Shown here: piece after piece, positions 23,014-34,241 of the stretch
Layout: each line of letters opens with the position of its first letter
Position numbering within the stretch: the first letter of the stretch is position 1
Assembly: GCA_009760855.2 (NCBI GenBank)
Contig: WPIO01000003.1
Span: 975,001-1,037,000 of the forward strand
DNA length: 62,000 bases
Origin: Cristatella mucedo
Taxonomy: Eukaryota > Bryozoa > Phylactolaemata > Cristatellidae
Direction of reading: 5' to 3'
Made by a program: the position numbers and the translations under genes
The notes under the pieces: generated by a model
Database searches by the model: none
The model's input: only the letters and a program-made list of their open reading frames with translations
What the model was told of the DNA's origin: nothing

Positions 23014-26000
23014 TATTTACCAAGTTTCACGTCGCTTTGATGCGAGAGCTCACTGATGCAAGTGAGCGCTCGCATTCAGGACGCCACAATACCATGATTC
23101 AGTGAAATGGACCACGATTCATTCTATTCCCGTCAAATCCATCATAGATCGGCTTTGAACAGCTCTGAAATGATTGGAATATCAAACTACGCTACAATTT
23201 TCAAAGATACCTCAAATATTTTGCGTGATTCCACTCATGCTTTTTCATGAAGTCCACTGAAATAACATTGCAGTGGCCCAGGCCAATACCACAATCCACC
23301 ACAATCGACTGCATTCCACCGCCTAAAGAAATAAATCTTGTTCAAAAAGCTCCCTTTTTGATTGCAAATGTCAACACATTTTGTGAAAATTAGTCCTGAA
23401 TAATATCTCCAGCATTGGCACAGCCGTTCTCGTGCAATGCACTGTAATCGACTGCAGTAGCTCCGGCCAATTTCACACTTCACTTCAATCCACCAAATCC
23501 ACCGTACAAAATCAAAATAGATTGCACCGAGATCCAGTTTTATTGCATATTAAAGTTCACCGTGCTGTTTGCACAACCTCACAAAATAAAAACAATTGTG
23601 CGTCCTCGAACTGCAAAAATGGGCGGCAATCGCCTGACATGATCTGGGAAACTACGGGAATCCTCTCTATTCCACTTCAAATCATCCTCTAGTTACCATC
23701 GCGAAGCTTTAATTTATATTGCATATAGGAATAGACGTAGTTCAAATTGCACCCAGAAAATGTCGCTCCATTGTGCACATACGTCTCGTGCGATGCTCTT
23801 CAATCGACTGAAGCAGCCCGGTCCCATACTGCCGTCCACCTGAATCCACCGAAATCCTTTGCAATCCGCTGCTCAGGATGAAAACGCATACACTAGAAGC
23901 TCTAATTATGGTTGCACACCGCTCTACACTTTGGTTATTGTGTAACCGCATAACTTAACTGTAATTGCCTCTCCCATCCTGCAGCAACGCACTGCAATCG
24001 ACTGCAACTGCTTGGACTACTAGGTTAATGCACCACAACCAGACAGAAAACGACCAGAATACGTACACTTTAATGTCTAATAGTTAGTGCATGTTGCTCT
24101 AATATTTGGTTATCGTGCAATCGCGCAATTTTACTACAATTACCTCGACCATTCGGCAATAATGCACTGCAATTGAATGCAATGGCCATGGCCAGTACTG
24201 AGATTTCCAGGAATCTGAGGCAAAATGCTCTGACATTGGTTTCACAATGCTCCAATTTTGACTGCATTTAACGGCGCTGGCTGGTTAAGTCAACCAAATA
24301 CTTTTAAGCAATAGGGCTGGTAAAATCTTAAGCAATGCATGGCAATCTACGGCAACGGCTCGGCTGGAAGCAGCAATCCTCTACAATCCGTGGCAAGTCG
24401 ACCACAACTTGGCAGTGGTAAGTGCCAATGGTCATTGCATTAATATTCCTTCGTGCTAAAAGTGAAATCGCATAGTTTCAAGCTATTTGGCAAGGTAATT
24501 ATCAACGATGTACGGCAATAGACAGCAATGGCAGGGACCAATACCTTATTTCGTGGCGAATCGACAAGAAATCGGCTGTACCAAGTTCACATTCTCATCT
24601 CATTTAGAAAAAACCACTCACTGTGTGGGCACATAACCCTTTCAAGCAGCACTGAAAATTCAATCTTGGGGAATGCATGGCAATCGGCGGCAATGGCCCA
24701 GGCAAATACTGCAATTCATGATGGTCCATGGGAATTTTACCATTTTTCATTTTACCTGCCACAGTGCACTGCGTTTAAAGTGCAATCGCATCCTTTAACT
24801 CGTTGGGCCCGTAAAATCGTGAGCAATAAATGGCAATCGAAAGCAATAGCACGGGACAATACCCAAATTTGCTGCGAATTTACGGGACATTTGTACTTTG
24901 CAAAAACCCTGGCATTTTCAAGATGCTTTGCTTGTTAACTGTCAGCAATGCAAGGCAATCCGCTGCCATGGTAGGGGCCAATAGGGCAATCCGTAGACAA
25001 TTGACAAGATTGGCTGCAATAAACAGCAACTCTCTTTCCACGAATCATCTATCTGTGCGTGCGCATAGTTTTTACCCATTGTGCGCGTTCAATCGACGGC
25101 AATGCACGGCAATCAATGGCAATAACAAGCGTAACATGTAAGATGAATTTGATCTTGGCACAGTCACTTTTCAATGGTTTGCCATGGATCATAATGGATT
25201 GCAGTATTTGCTAGGGCCAATGCCGTCGATTGCCATGCATTGCCAAAGATTGAATGGTCAGTGCTGCTTGAATGGGCTGAAGTTTGTTCGCACGCAGTGA
25301 GTTGTTACGTGGAATGAGATGAGAATGTGAGCTTGATGCAGCAGATTTCTCGTCGCTTTGTCTCGGATATAAGTATTGGCCTATGCTATTTCTGGAAATT
25401 ACCGTGCATTTTTGACAATTAACAAGAAAAATAGCTTGAAAGTCCTGTGATTTCACTTATAGCACAAAGAAATGTGAAATACGATGACAATTAGCATAGT
25501 CAATTTGTGGTCGACTTGCCACGGATTGTAGTGGATTGCTACTTCTAGCCGAGCTGTTGACAAAAATCGCCATGCATTGCCCGAGATTGTTCAAGCGCAA
25601 TTGCTTAAAAGTATGTGATTGACTTTAACCAGTGTGCTTTGCAACATGCATTCAAATTTGAAGCTATGCGAAACCAATTTTATGGCATTTTGCATCAGAT
25701 TCCTATAGATTGCACTATTAGCCCATGCCATTGCAGCCGATTGCAGTGCATTGCAACCGAATGTTCGAGATAATTGTAGTGAAATTGTGCAATAACACAA
25801 TAACAAAAGTATACATAAGCGTTCAATCATAGTTAGAGCTTCCAGCGTAATCATTTTGGTCCCTGTGCAGTAGACTTTTACGGCGGATTTCGGTGGATTG
25901 ACGTGGATTGCCGTATGGGACAGGGCAGCTGCACTTGATTGCAGTGCATAGCAAGAGAATGCGTACGCACCGTGGAGCAAACTTTTGGGGGTGCACTTTT

Positions 26001-26826
26001 AAATGAGTCCAGTCCTACATGAAAGTCAATTAAAGCTTCGTGATGGCGTCTCGAGGATGATTTGCAGTGGAATAGAGTGGATTCTGGCAGTTTACCAGAT
26101 CATTAGGGTCGATTGCCACCCGTAGCCAAAGTGCAAGGATGCACAATTCTTTATTTTACGTAGCTGCACACACAGCATGGCACACCTTAATACGCAATAA
26201 AAACTGGAGCTCGGCGCAATCGATTTAGATTTTCTTGCAGTGGATTTGGTGGATTGAAGTGAACTGGTGTATTGGTCGGGGCTACTGCAGTCGATTGTAG
26301 TGCATTGCAAGAGAACGGCTGTGCCAGTGCAAGTGGAATTTTTTAACTATAATTTTCGCAGACTGTGGTGTCATATGCGATCAAAAAAGGAACGTTTCGA
26401 ACAGGATTTCTGTCTTTGGGCGGAGGAATGCAGTTGATTGTGGTATTGGCCCGGGCCCTCAGCAATGTTTTTTTAAGTGGACTTCGCGAGAACGCGTGAT
26501 CAGAATCGCGAGAAATTTTCTGCATTTTACTTGTAGACTATTTTTATATTCCAAACTTTTTGAAGTTGTGTGCAGCTGAGTTATGGTGCATTTGACGGGA
26601 GCTAAAATGAATTGTGGCGGATTTCGGTACAGGCGTCTGGCGTCAAAACTCATTTCCAAAAGTGCATGTGTGCACAACAACAGTAAATTAATTGGATAGA
26701 TAAAATTGAATGTTTACTACAATATCAGCGCAATTTTAGCTCGGCGACGCTAACGTCTCGTTGATGTTGACCTAGTTAGAGTGGATTGTGGTGTATTGAG
26801 GTGGATTGTGTGGATTGCAGTGGATT

Positions 26827-27125
26827 ATAGTTATTATTATTCGTCGTACCCCTTCAGGTCACTTGGTAAGTCTCACGTAAGTAAATAATTTCCCGAAAGT
26901 ATTTCGGGCACCGGCGAATGCAACATAAACAGTACAGTCGCAATCAGTCTGCATTCGCTCACAATCATCGTTGCTGCCTTCATCATTTTAATGCCCAGGC
27001 TCACCGTCGGAGGCACGAGACAGCCTATTAATCTCTGCCCGCTGAATTTTCACTCACTAATAGCCAAGGAACTGCTTATGTGGGCTGCACGGAGCTACCT
27101 GTCCTGATTAGTTTTTAAGGCAAGC
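26827..27125. other. Unassigned flank of the inverted-repeat element
   Basis: Between 26793 and 26826 extra copies of the short motif (ggtggattgtgtggattgca) extend past the mirrored end. After that I recognise nothing until the SINE-B at 27128. Confidence 0.4.
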
Positions 27126-27127
27126 TT

Positions 27128-27280
27128 ATTCGACAGACTCATTTATAAAGTTTCAGAACAGCCTTTATGGCTATCAATACAGCTTGCCGTTGGAAATAAA
27201 GGATGGCTCGCTGCAGGACTCAAACCCACGACCTGGATCGTAAAGAGCGAGCACCTTGCCCCTGCATAAAAACCAATGGG
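27128..27280 (-). mobile_element. SINE-B copy
   Basis: The reverse complement has the head ggggcaaggtgctcgctctt and a B box gggtttgagtcc. A gcaagctgtattgatagcca body and an end near gaaactttataaatgag follow. It aligns block for block with 13723-13867. Confidence 0.7.
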
Positions 27281-27539
27281 TTCCACTAGAAACTCGGTGC
27301 ACTTCTTCAGAGCAAGACACTGATGACGTACTACTCCATGGCCAGTATTTATGAGATCTCTCAATCCGGGTTCTAATTCTTTCAGATCATATGGTCTGAC
27401 AAGTTGAGTCCGATTACTACCTTTGCTTGGGCACAGTTTGGCTATACGCCCTGCAGTTCTTCACATGAACCAGCATTTTAGTCTGTTACTATCAGATCCC
27501 AATCCATAACCATGCCTCTCACAGCCGGTATCTGCCGAC

Positions 27540-28830
27540 ACCATTTTAGACATATAACCTTGTTTTTTAAGGAGTTTAAAGAGATTCTCACTAAAATAAT
27601 CGTACGACCGGGTTTTATAAATTGGTGCACAAGTTATCATTCATGCGGATGACTATGGTTGCAGACGAGCAGGCCATTTCCTGACGGACTGGAAAACTTA
27701 GGCTGAATCAATGCATTAGTGATATCACTCATATCGGTGGCCAAGTTCTGGACCTCGTGATCTCAAAGAATGTCTGCTCATTGGGCAGTGTTGTGTGCCC
27801 ATGGAAAATCTCTCACTATAACTCTATAAATAAATTATTAAATATATATATATGTTTACATATCATTTATTATTCTTTTTATGTCCTATGTGCAGGGTTA
27901 GATCAAGTTAGTCCAGCGACGCAACATAAAGAGCAATAAGGCTGAGCGATTTTTGAAATAGGCTTGCTATGCAAGCATTTTTGATCTACCCACCCCTTGG
28001 CATTGCAGCCAGCTTCGATTTCCTAATTTATGCTGTAAGCTTGAAGCGTAGGAATATTCTTGATGCGTATGCTCTACTGCATTCTGTCATTGTGCTGGGT
28101 CGTGTATATTTCTTCCAATTTACCAATCAACCTGTAGAAAATCTTTTCTGTTTTAAGCTCAGCCTTGAACACTACATTGTGAAGCTGGCTCTGTTGAAGA
28201 TCTAGCCTGTTTACAGGACTTCCTTCGTGTCAGAACACGGAAAAATGCTGCTGCCATGGATAGCTAACACGATTATTTTATCCTTACCCCAGGTTATGTC
28301 CCTGAATCCTTCAGATAAACTGTTTTGATGTCACTAATTAATCAAGCCACACTAGACCAAGAGAATTTGAGCAGCGTTCGCCCTGTCTTCATTCTCCTGT
28401 TCCACCGAAGACAGTGGAACGAGTTGAGAAAGTCCAGCCGAATTGTTTCACTGAGAGCTCTAATCCAGCAAGTAAATTCTAGTCTGGATTTAAAGCAACT
28501 TTCCCCATCAGAGTCAGCATTGCTTAGGGTGAACAACGACCTTTTTAGGAATGCAGACTTTCATAAAGTCTCTCTGCTTGTTCTGCTTGATCTTTCAGCA
28601 GTGTTCGATACAAGTTATCGTATAGCCCTTTTTGACTGCCTCACATCTCGCCAGGGAATCGGTGACACTGCACGCATCGCCACGGCTCGGGTCCTATCTC
28701 AGATGGTATCCAGTTTATTGATGTGAACGGACAGCACTCATCCAAGAAACCACTCAAGTACTGGGTACCTCATGGATATCTACTCTGTAATAAGTGATTG
28801 CACACACCGGCCTGTTGTCTGGTCTTATTA
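27540..28830 (+). mobile_element. LINE-A endonuclease plus reverse-transcriptase, decayed, with a foreign insert
   Basis: Endonuclease pieces read HADDYGCRRAGHFL (about 27643-27684), then HIGGQVLDLVISKNV (about 27732-27776). Reverse transcriptase pieces read INQATLDQENLS and ESALLRVNNDLFRNADFHKV, then LLVLLDLSAVFDT within 28325-28726, and FIDVNG / KKPLKYWVPHGYLL near 28710-28790. These match CR1/L2-group blocks in order. Between about 27840 and 28210 is a stretch unlike the LINE, possibly an insertion. Frame changes and the loss of normal residues (D to S in FDTSYRI, Q to H in the PQGS-like block) show it is not active. Confidence 0.82.
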
Positions 28831-28882
28831 TAACATCAATTTATGGATCCTGTATAATTGCATTATGAAAAGTTTCTAGGGC

Positions 28883-28969
28883 CAGTAGTTCACAACCTTT
28901 CTAATGCGGCGACCATTTAATGGTTCCTCAATTTGTGGCGATCCCAGGGGTTGGGTTAGAAACCTATTC
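28883..28969 (+). mobile_element. Worn SPIN-like hAT fragment
   Basis: The stretch cagtagttcacaacctttct, then aatgcggcgaccatttaatg and gttcctcaatttgtggcgat, aligns with the left half of the element at 39223. The normal right half is missing; a possible degenerate end (ggttagaaacc) closes it. It is older or more damaged than the 39 kb copy. Confidence 0.55.
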
Positions 28970-28974
28970 TCTAC

Positions 28975-29715
28975 GATCAGCACTATTTCCGAAATTAAAC
29001 TCTTTTTAAGCTTCTTTTGGAGGGCATTTTAGCAGTAGTATGGTTGTATAGGTAATAATATGGTGGCGGGGATATTTTTACCTGAATTTAAATTCAGTAG
29101 TTTGAATCTTTTTATCTCAGATTGTACAGGTTCCCAATGGAAGATCCCCAAGGATAGATAGCCTTTACTGACGGCTGCTCGAGAAGTGAGGTTCAAGTGA
29201 ACAATGATCAATGGTACAAGGAAAATAAGGTCGTTTATGAATAGTCAGTCACATCCCCATTTAAGATTTTATTTTTCTTAGGATACATTAGAATAAAACA
29301 GTAATATTAACTCTTTTTTTCAAACTACTCCAAGAGAAGTAAATATCTATTAGGGTTCTATAAAACCCCTGCTGTAGAAGCCATGATCAAACGACAATGA
29401 TATGCAATGATCCATTCTTTATAACTGTGCTACTGTGCGAACTCATGATGTAAGAGAATAGCAAAAAACAGTAAAAATTAGATGACACAATAAGTTCGCT
29501 GAGTAGCAGAAAAAGCTAAATGAGCACAAGAGCCTATAGCCTAGCGGCAAACCAGGCACAGTCATGTGGGGACAAAAGCCAGAAGCAGCTTTTCCGATGT
29601 TAAGTGTAATAGGATTTAAGGTGCGACCATTAAAAGATTTCATTCAAATGGGATGAAGGACAAGAACAGAAGACTTCGGGGAGTTTTTGGTGCTGTGAGG
29701 GCACTGTAGGGAAGC
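28975..29715. other. Unassigned AT-rich DNA
   Basis: No supported feature. Confidence 0.4.
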
Positions 29716-29721
29716 AATGAA

Positions 29722-29900
29722 GCAGCTAGGTAGCTCGGTAGCTAGGTAGCTAGGTAGCTAGGTAGCTAGGTAGCTAGGTAGCCAGGTAGCTAGGTAGCTA
29801 AGTAGCTCGGTAACTAGGTAGCTAAGTAGCTAGGTAGCTGGGTAGCTAGGTAGCTAGGTAGCTAGGTAGCTATGTTAGTAGGTAGCTAAAGAGCCACGTA
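29722..29900. repeat. Octamer satellite (agctaggt)n
   Basis: About twenty head-to-tail copies of agctaggt, with scattered variants such as agctcggt, agccaggt and aactaggt. The unit contains the palindrome AGCT. Confidence 0.95.
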
Positions 29901-29904
29901 GCTC

Positions 29905-30510
29905 ATTAGCTGGCTTGGCCGATTGAAGCGATTGATGGGACTTGCAAAACTGTTAACAGATGATCTCGAGATCAATTAGATGCGCGATGCGTAGCCAGGG
30001 CAGGTCAGACTGCACTGTTGTGATGAGGTACCTCCGCCATTGACGATGGATCCGACTAGCTGTTGCGGCTTTTACTAGCTCCAAATAAATTAAGGTCGAT
30101 ATTAGGAACAGCACTAATCTAGACGAGATTTTAAAAATGCTCTTACTAGCTAAGCTATATTGATCATTAACAGCAGGACCCGATTTTGGCAATACGCTAT
30201 TATCGTGGAACAATAATTTTTAATAGGAATAAACAATAATTATCGTATGAAAAAATTAACGTTTAAGAAATCTAAATCTCGCTCCCAGGGCTATATAAAT
30301 ATCTGAAAGAGGAGAAACAACATGTGGCGAGTTTCATGAATGGTTTCACGTGAGAATACGCACACATACGCAAGTACAATCCATGCATAGACTCGTGTGC
30401 TAAATCAAAGAAGATACTCAAAGTCAATGATTTTTAGGACATAATTATGGTAAATAGACACCGAAAAATGCGTGAGTTTGCGTTCCAAAAGACAGGATTT
30501 AAAGGGTATG
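29905..30510. other. Unassigned AT-rich DNA
   Basis: An 86-codon minus-strand frame at 29953-30213 has no motif I recognise. Nothing else is supported. Confidence 0.4.
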
Positions 30511-30514
30511 CTCA

Positions 30515-30668
30515 CTAGATTCATGTTGTTTGTTTATCGAGCATGATATCGCTCACCGTTCAATTGCATTTCCCTTTGCAGCAAATACAAAGCGCCTAGA
30601 AAGAGGTTAATTTTTCTGAGGACGATTTATCAAGTGCATTATTATTATCCTCATAATTATTATTATTA
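30515..30668 (+). mobile_element. LINE-A 3' UTR end and tail
   Basis: The block gttgtttgtttatcgagcat, then ttgcagcaaatacaaagcgc and cctagaaagagg, parallels 2490-2633. It ends in an imperfect (ATT)n at about 30639-30668. Confidence 0.8.
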
Positions 30669-30669
30669 G

Positions 30670-31170
30670 ATTGAAATGAAAGCTTTCTTGAACAAACGCA
30701 CCTACACCTGAGACTTAAACGACAATAGGTAATTCCAATAGAGCCCGTATGCGGAACTGGGTTTTGTATTTTCGTTGCATACCAGCTGAATGTTTGATCA
30801 ACACAATTTTTTAATGTACTATTAAAGACGTCAACATTGTTCAATAATCGACATAAATAACTAGAAAAGCCATACGTAGTTATTATTAAGCCTGCTGAGC
30901 TGATGCACAAGCTACACTGATAAGGAAATAGAGTATATTTTTTATTTAAAAAATAACATCGATACATGTCAACCACATTAAAACATAAATTTGCAGAGAA
31001 TTATTAAATATTACTCCAACTATGTTGGTAATAATTATCTACCGAACTTGAAATTATTGATATATCTATACAACGGTAAATATTTTCAGATTACCTGGAC
31101 CTGTGCAAATACCTTAATATCTCGTAATCAGATTTTCAAAGTTAACTTTACTCATCCAGCATGCAATTGA
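30670..31170. other. Unassigned DNA with a 126-codon minus-strand frame
   Basis: The frame at 30976-30596 overlaps the LINE tail and has no recognised domain. I do not call it a gene. Confidence 0.35.
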
Positions 31171-31172
31171 AG

Positions 31173-31353
31173 CTCTCTTGTTAATATTGATGAAAGTCTC
31201 GCCGTTGTATGGAGCGACTTTGTAGCAAACACGGTTTCCACGTCTTCCCGTACCCTGTTGAGATATTTTCAGCACGATTTTAGTGAGGTTTCTCCTACAA
31301 AGCTGAAAGCTAATTTGCCGAAGTTGCTAAGTGAAATTAAGCTTCCTTCTTAA
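31173..31353 (+). repeat. Unclassified block with an open frame, related to 32374-32470
   Basis: An open frame reads SLVNIDESLAVVWSDFVANT, then LRYFQHDFSEVSPTKLKANL, to a stop at 31353. The first ~85 bases resemble 32374-32470 (ctcttgttagtattgaagac, then cacgctctccacgtc), where the frame is broken. It could be the interior of LINE-B, because a LINE-B 3' end follows the second copy, or an exon. I cannot decide. Confidence 0.35.
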
Positions 31354-31549
31354 GCCTCTTTTGGAAGACTTTTGTTCACAGCAGTACCGCTGTGTAATCG
31401 CGTAATGAGTCTTTGATATTTTCCTTGAATCCAAATACAGAAATTTAGTCAAGGTATCGGCACCATCAAATTAGGAAGTTACCCGATCGGAGATCCTTGA
31501 GGAGGGTCTGCTTGCTACTACACAAATATGATCTAAAAAATATAATTCA

Positions 31550-31713
31550 TTTTTATGAGGACTATATAATTCATAATATAATTCATTTTTATGAGTATCC
31601 CATGAAAACTAAATCTATATTCAGGTGCTTCACATATGCCTCGGGGCTCGAGCCAACAACCACAGCCAGACCTTGGTCGGGGCTGGCACCTTAACCGCTG
31701 GACCAAACCAGCT
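31550..31713 (-). mobile_element. SINE-A copy
   Basis: The reverse complement begins tttggtccagcggttaaggt (A-box region). It has a B-box-like ggctcgagccccgaggc and then the shared tail gtgaagcacctgaatataga. Two ATTCATTTTTATGAG repeats lie at its end. Confidence 0.75.
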
Positions 31714-31719
31714 TTCGAT

Positions 31720-32370
31720 GAACCATTATCAATGACAAATGAAAATTAATGCACTTGCTGAATCGCCACGTTTAGTGTTTCTAAATCCAGTCGGTGATTG
31801 GCCTCAATATCTTTTGTATTGTATCAACTACAAGCTGGAAAGTTCACTTTAAGGCTGCGTGTGCAGAGAAAGATACTTGGATTTCCAGGTCAGGGCAAGG
31901 GTTTAGATTGGGGTAGGTTCCCTTGCCCCTGAGGCCAAAAAAATTTGCGCAGAAATACGGGGATATTAATACTTTCCTCTGTTCATGGGTAGCAATTGCT
32001 CCTTGCCCCCAGGCTCAGCCACTCAGCATGTCATTATTTTGAATAAAAGTTTCGGCTTTCTTCCTAACTTAAAGTACCGGTCAAGCGTTCGTTAGGGTTG
32101 AGTTGCTTACGTTTATCAAGTTGGCTGAAAAATACCACACCCTGGCTTTATCTTTACATAAACTCACATTGTTAAGCTTGATGCACTAATTCCGTGTAAA
32201 CGTAAATTTTTCTGACCATATTTGCTGACCATATTTGGTCATTTTTCAATTTTCCATTCTTGGGTTTCCATTTATTCCTAGTCTTTTAAAAAGAAAAATT
32301 CCCAATACCCTGAAATCTGAAATTTACCCCATAATCAGGTTTATAAACTCCGCAGTAATTCTTAGTACAC
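31720..32370. other. Unassigned AT-rich DNA
   Basis: No supported feature. The stretch near 32220-32240 repeats tgaccatatttg. Confidence 0.4.
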
Positions 32371-32373
32371 GAT

Positions 32374-32695
32374 TAAACACTCTTGTTAGTATTGAAGACA
32401 GTCGCAGCTAATGAGCGTCTTTCTAGCAAGCACGCTCTCCACGTCAGCCCCGGCGACGAAATGTTCGGAGCAACGTTAATTTTATGACTCTTTCCCCAGT
32501 AATAGACGTAGACAATGTAATGGTTGGTGTAAGTGGTCTGCAGCAAATATTTTCTGGCAGTATTAAAACAAAGGCATCACATTTTAAATGATTGAATAAA
32601 TTAATAGGCTTATGAATACAGTGACTGGCGTAATAAATTAGTTCTGTTTTTGTAAGAGAACTTGTGAGCAAAACAGTTGTCTTAGTTGACCACTT
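32374..32695 (+). repeat. Second copy of the 31.17 kb block plus adjoining unassigned DNA
   Basis: Similarity to 31173-31260 covers the first ~95 bases. The remainder leads directly into a LINE-B 3' fragment, which supports a LINE-B origin without proving it. Confidence 0.3.
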
Positions 32696-32699
32696 AGTT

Positions 32700-33178
32700 A
32701 ATATGCTGAGACACGAGGCCCTCCACTGCTTGGCTCCTTCGCACCAAACTGAACTGCTGCACCCATTTTAGTCTCCTCGTGCCTTCAGGTATTTCATGGA
32801 CAATAAATTAGCTGTTTTATTCCTCTGCTGAACGACCGTTGGCAAAAGAAGCTTTTTCTCTGCAAGGCCTAGACTGTATAACTTAGTTCTAGGGTTCTTA
32901 TGCAACGACAACTGGCCTCTTACTGCCGAATATGGCTCATCCTTTCCAGCCGTCTTGAGCTGCTGCTTCGACGCTACGACTTCCTCAACTGTTCTCCCAA
33001 CTCAGCCATCCTTCTTAGTTTCTCATTGTTACGCGAGACTAAGTCTGTTGAATACTGATCACGTAGCGAAAGCCGCTTAGGCTGTGAGTACGCTATACAA
33101 AACTCACTTGCGTAAAATTCAAAATAGTCTTTGTGACGCGACGGACGTAGAAGAACTATATTACACTACATTACCTTC
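32700..33178 (+). mobile_element. LINE-B 3' fragment and tail
   Basis: From the ARHxxALxYLAELLHQF-like region (ctgaactgctgcacccattt) it is collinear with 59950-60395. The 3' UTR (aaaactcacttgcgtaaaat) and a TTACA-type tail (attacactacattacc) follow. Small deletions and stops are present. Confidence 0.8.
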
Positions 33179-33179
33179 A

Positions 33180-33770
33180 TAAGGTAGCAGTTATTTGTCG
33201 AAAATGCTATCAATTTTTTCAGAGGCTGACGAAAATCCAATACTTGATAGTAGGACTCCAAGAAGCGTAACCAGTGGAATTCAATATTTTTCTTTAGAAG
33301 AAAATTAGGAGTCCCTGTGTCCCAGTATAAAGTGTCGTAGTAAGTTACATGCGGATAAGGCATGCCAATTCGTTAACAGCTAATGCTAGCAAGCATTATG
33401 TTTTGAACTCACTTTGCCAATCCATCAGCTGGATACTAGTTGCCTCAACTCATTTTATTTACAATAAATCAAAGATTGGTTTCAAGAAAACTATGACATT
33501 CACAGAACAATTCCAATATTTCAACTCCGATAAGATAATTGTTTCCTGTTTTATGAAATAAATTTTGGAAGGCACGATAGTTTGCAGCTTGTACATTCCA
33601 TGTAAGCAATGGAGCATACGTTCCGCCGGTTTCATTGGTATATATTTAGTATAATTATACCAGTACATCTCTGCAGTTAAATTTAAATGCAATCACTAAA
33701 ATTTTGGTCTGAAAATTCTACGTTTCAGTCCCTGTTTTACACTAAGGCAAGAAACGACACCGCTCTACGA
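33180..33770. other. Unassigned AT-rich DNA
   Basis: No supported feature. Overlapping short frames on both strands show no motif. Confidence 0.4.
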
Positions 33771-33775
33771 ATTAA

Positions 33776-33991
33776 ATGGTTATCGACTACGCGGATATCC
33801 GGGCTAAACAACAGTTCATACTGCACTCGGTGGTAATTGCTTCATTGCAGATTAAGATCAAAAGCGCGACAGCTTTGCTCTGTGATAGAAAATCCTTTGC
33901 GAATACTCTAGTCAGGCACTGGTGCTTTATCGCTAATAACTCGCCAGCAACTCCAATATATATCACAGATCAAAGGACAGTGGCATCTTGA
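33776..33991 (+). CDS. Possible upstream exon of the 34 kb CTHRC1-like gene
   Basis: The frame ends SATALLCDRKSFANTL, then VRHWCFIANNSPATPI. The HW-[CY]-F-I/T pattern resembles CHWYFTIDG in the 42 kb copy and the W-Y-F-T-x-N-G core of CTHRC1. The next exon (34049) begins with what could be the same W-Y-V-T core. So this exon may end at cactg|gt near 33921, or it may be a duplicated, decayed version of the core. No cysteine pair is visible before HW, unlike the 42 kb copy. Tentative. Confidence 0.3.
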   Translation: MVIDYADIRAKQQFILHSVVIASLQIKIKSATALLCDRKSFANTLVRHWCFIANNSPATPIYITDQRTVAS

Positions 33992-34048
33992 GGGCTTTAG
34001 CACTTGCGCCTGAGCCGTAGTCAAGAGCCGGCATCTCCTCTTACTTAG

Positions 34049-34161
34049 GTACGTCACCGTAAATGGCACAGAATGCAATCCGAAAGCAGAGATGGTGCTT
34101 GGACTCGGAATATTTTTGCCATCTTTCCCATACCTGGTGAACAGCGATCGAACAAGAACGT
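34049..34161 (+). CDS. CTHRC1-like C-terminal domain, penultimate exon
   Basis: The acceptor is ctcctcttacttag|g, ending at 34048, and the donor is acgt|gtaagt. The 113-base exon reads (W)YVTVNGTECNPKAEM, then FPYLVNSDRTRT. This matches the W-[YF]-x-T-x-N-G-x-x-C core of the CTHRC1 C-terminal domain and the HRTSS-like segment just before the next exon. It enters in phase 2, so a preceding exon ending in TG would restore the tryptophan. It leaves in phase 1, the same phase as the 42 kb gene. The splice signals, phases and residues are seen; a functional gene product is inferred. Confidence 0.6.
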
Positions 34162-34241
34162 GTAAGTAGGCGTGCTGCCCGTATAAACCTATCTGCTGTC
34201 TGGTGCTTGCATACTCAGCTGATCCTGACTGTCTATTCTAG

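Larger units (their letters stand above)
22871..26793. mobile_element. Giant inverted-repeat (Foldback-like) element built of ~170-bp units
   Basis: The left arm runs from 22871 to about 24745 and the right arm from about 25170 to 26793, separated by roughly 425 bases. Checked stretches match as reverse complements: 22871-22945 with 26793-26723, 23432-23700 with 26310-26040, about 24300-24500 with 25590-25400, and 24520-24745 with about 25390-25170. Each arm is an array of diverged units of about 145-190 bases. The core reads like GCAATGCA..GCAATCgacGCAATGGCCcGGgCCAATA, and cores sit near 23275, 23460, 23817, 24008, 24186, 24358, 24530 and 24703. Orientation flips in the right arm. No coding frame looks real. 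The structure is seen; calling it Foldback-like is inference. Confidence 0.85.

Noticed and set aside
24528-25141. Coding genes in the centre of the inverted-repeat element
   Set aside because: The 103- and 136-codon frames follow the repeat units, overlap each other and change with every unit; no domain is present.
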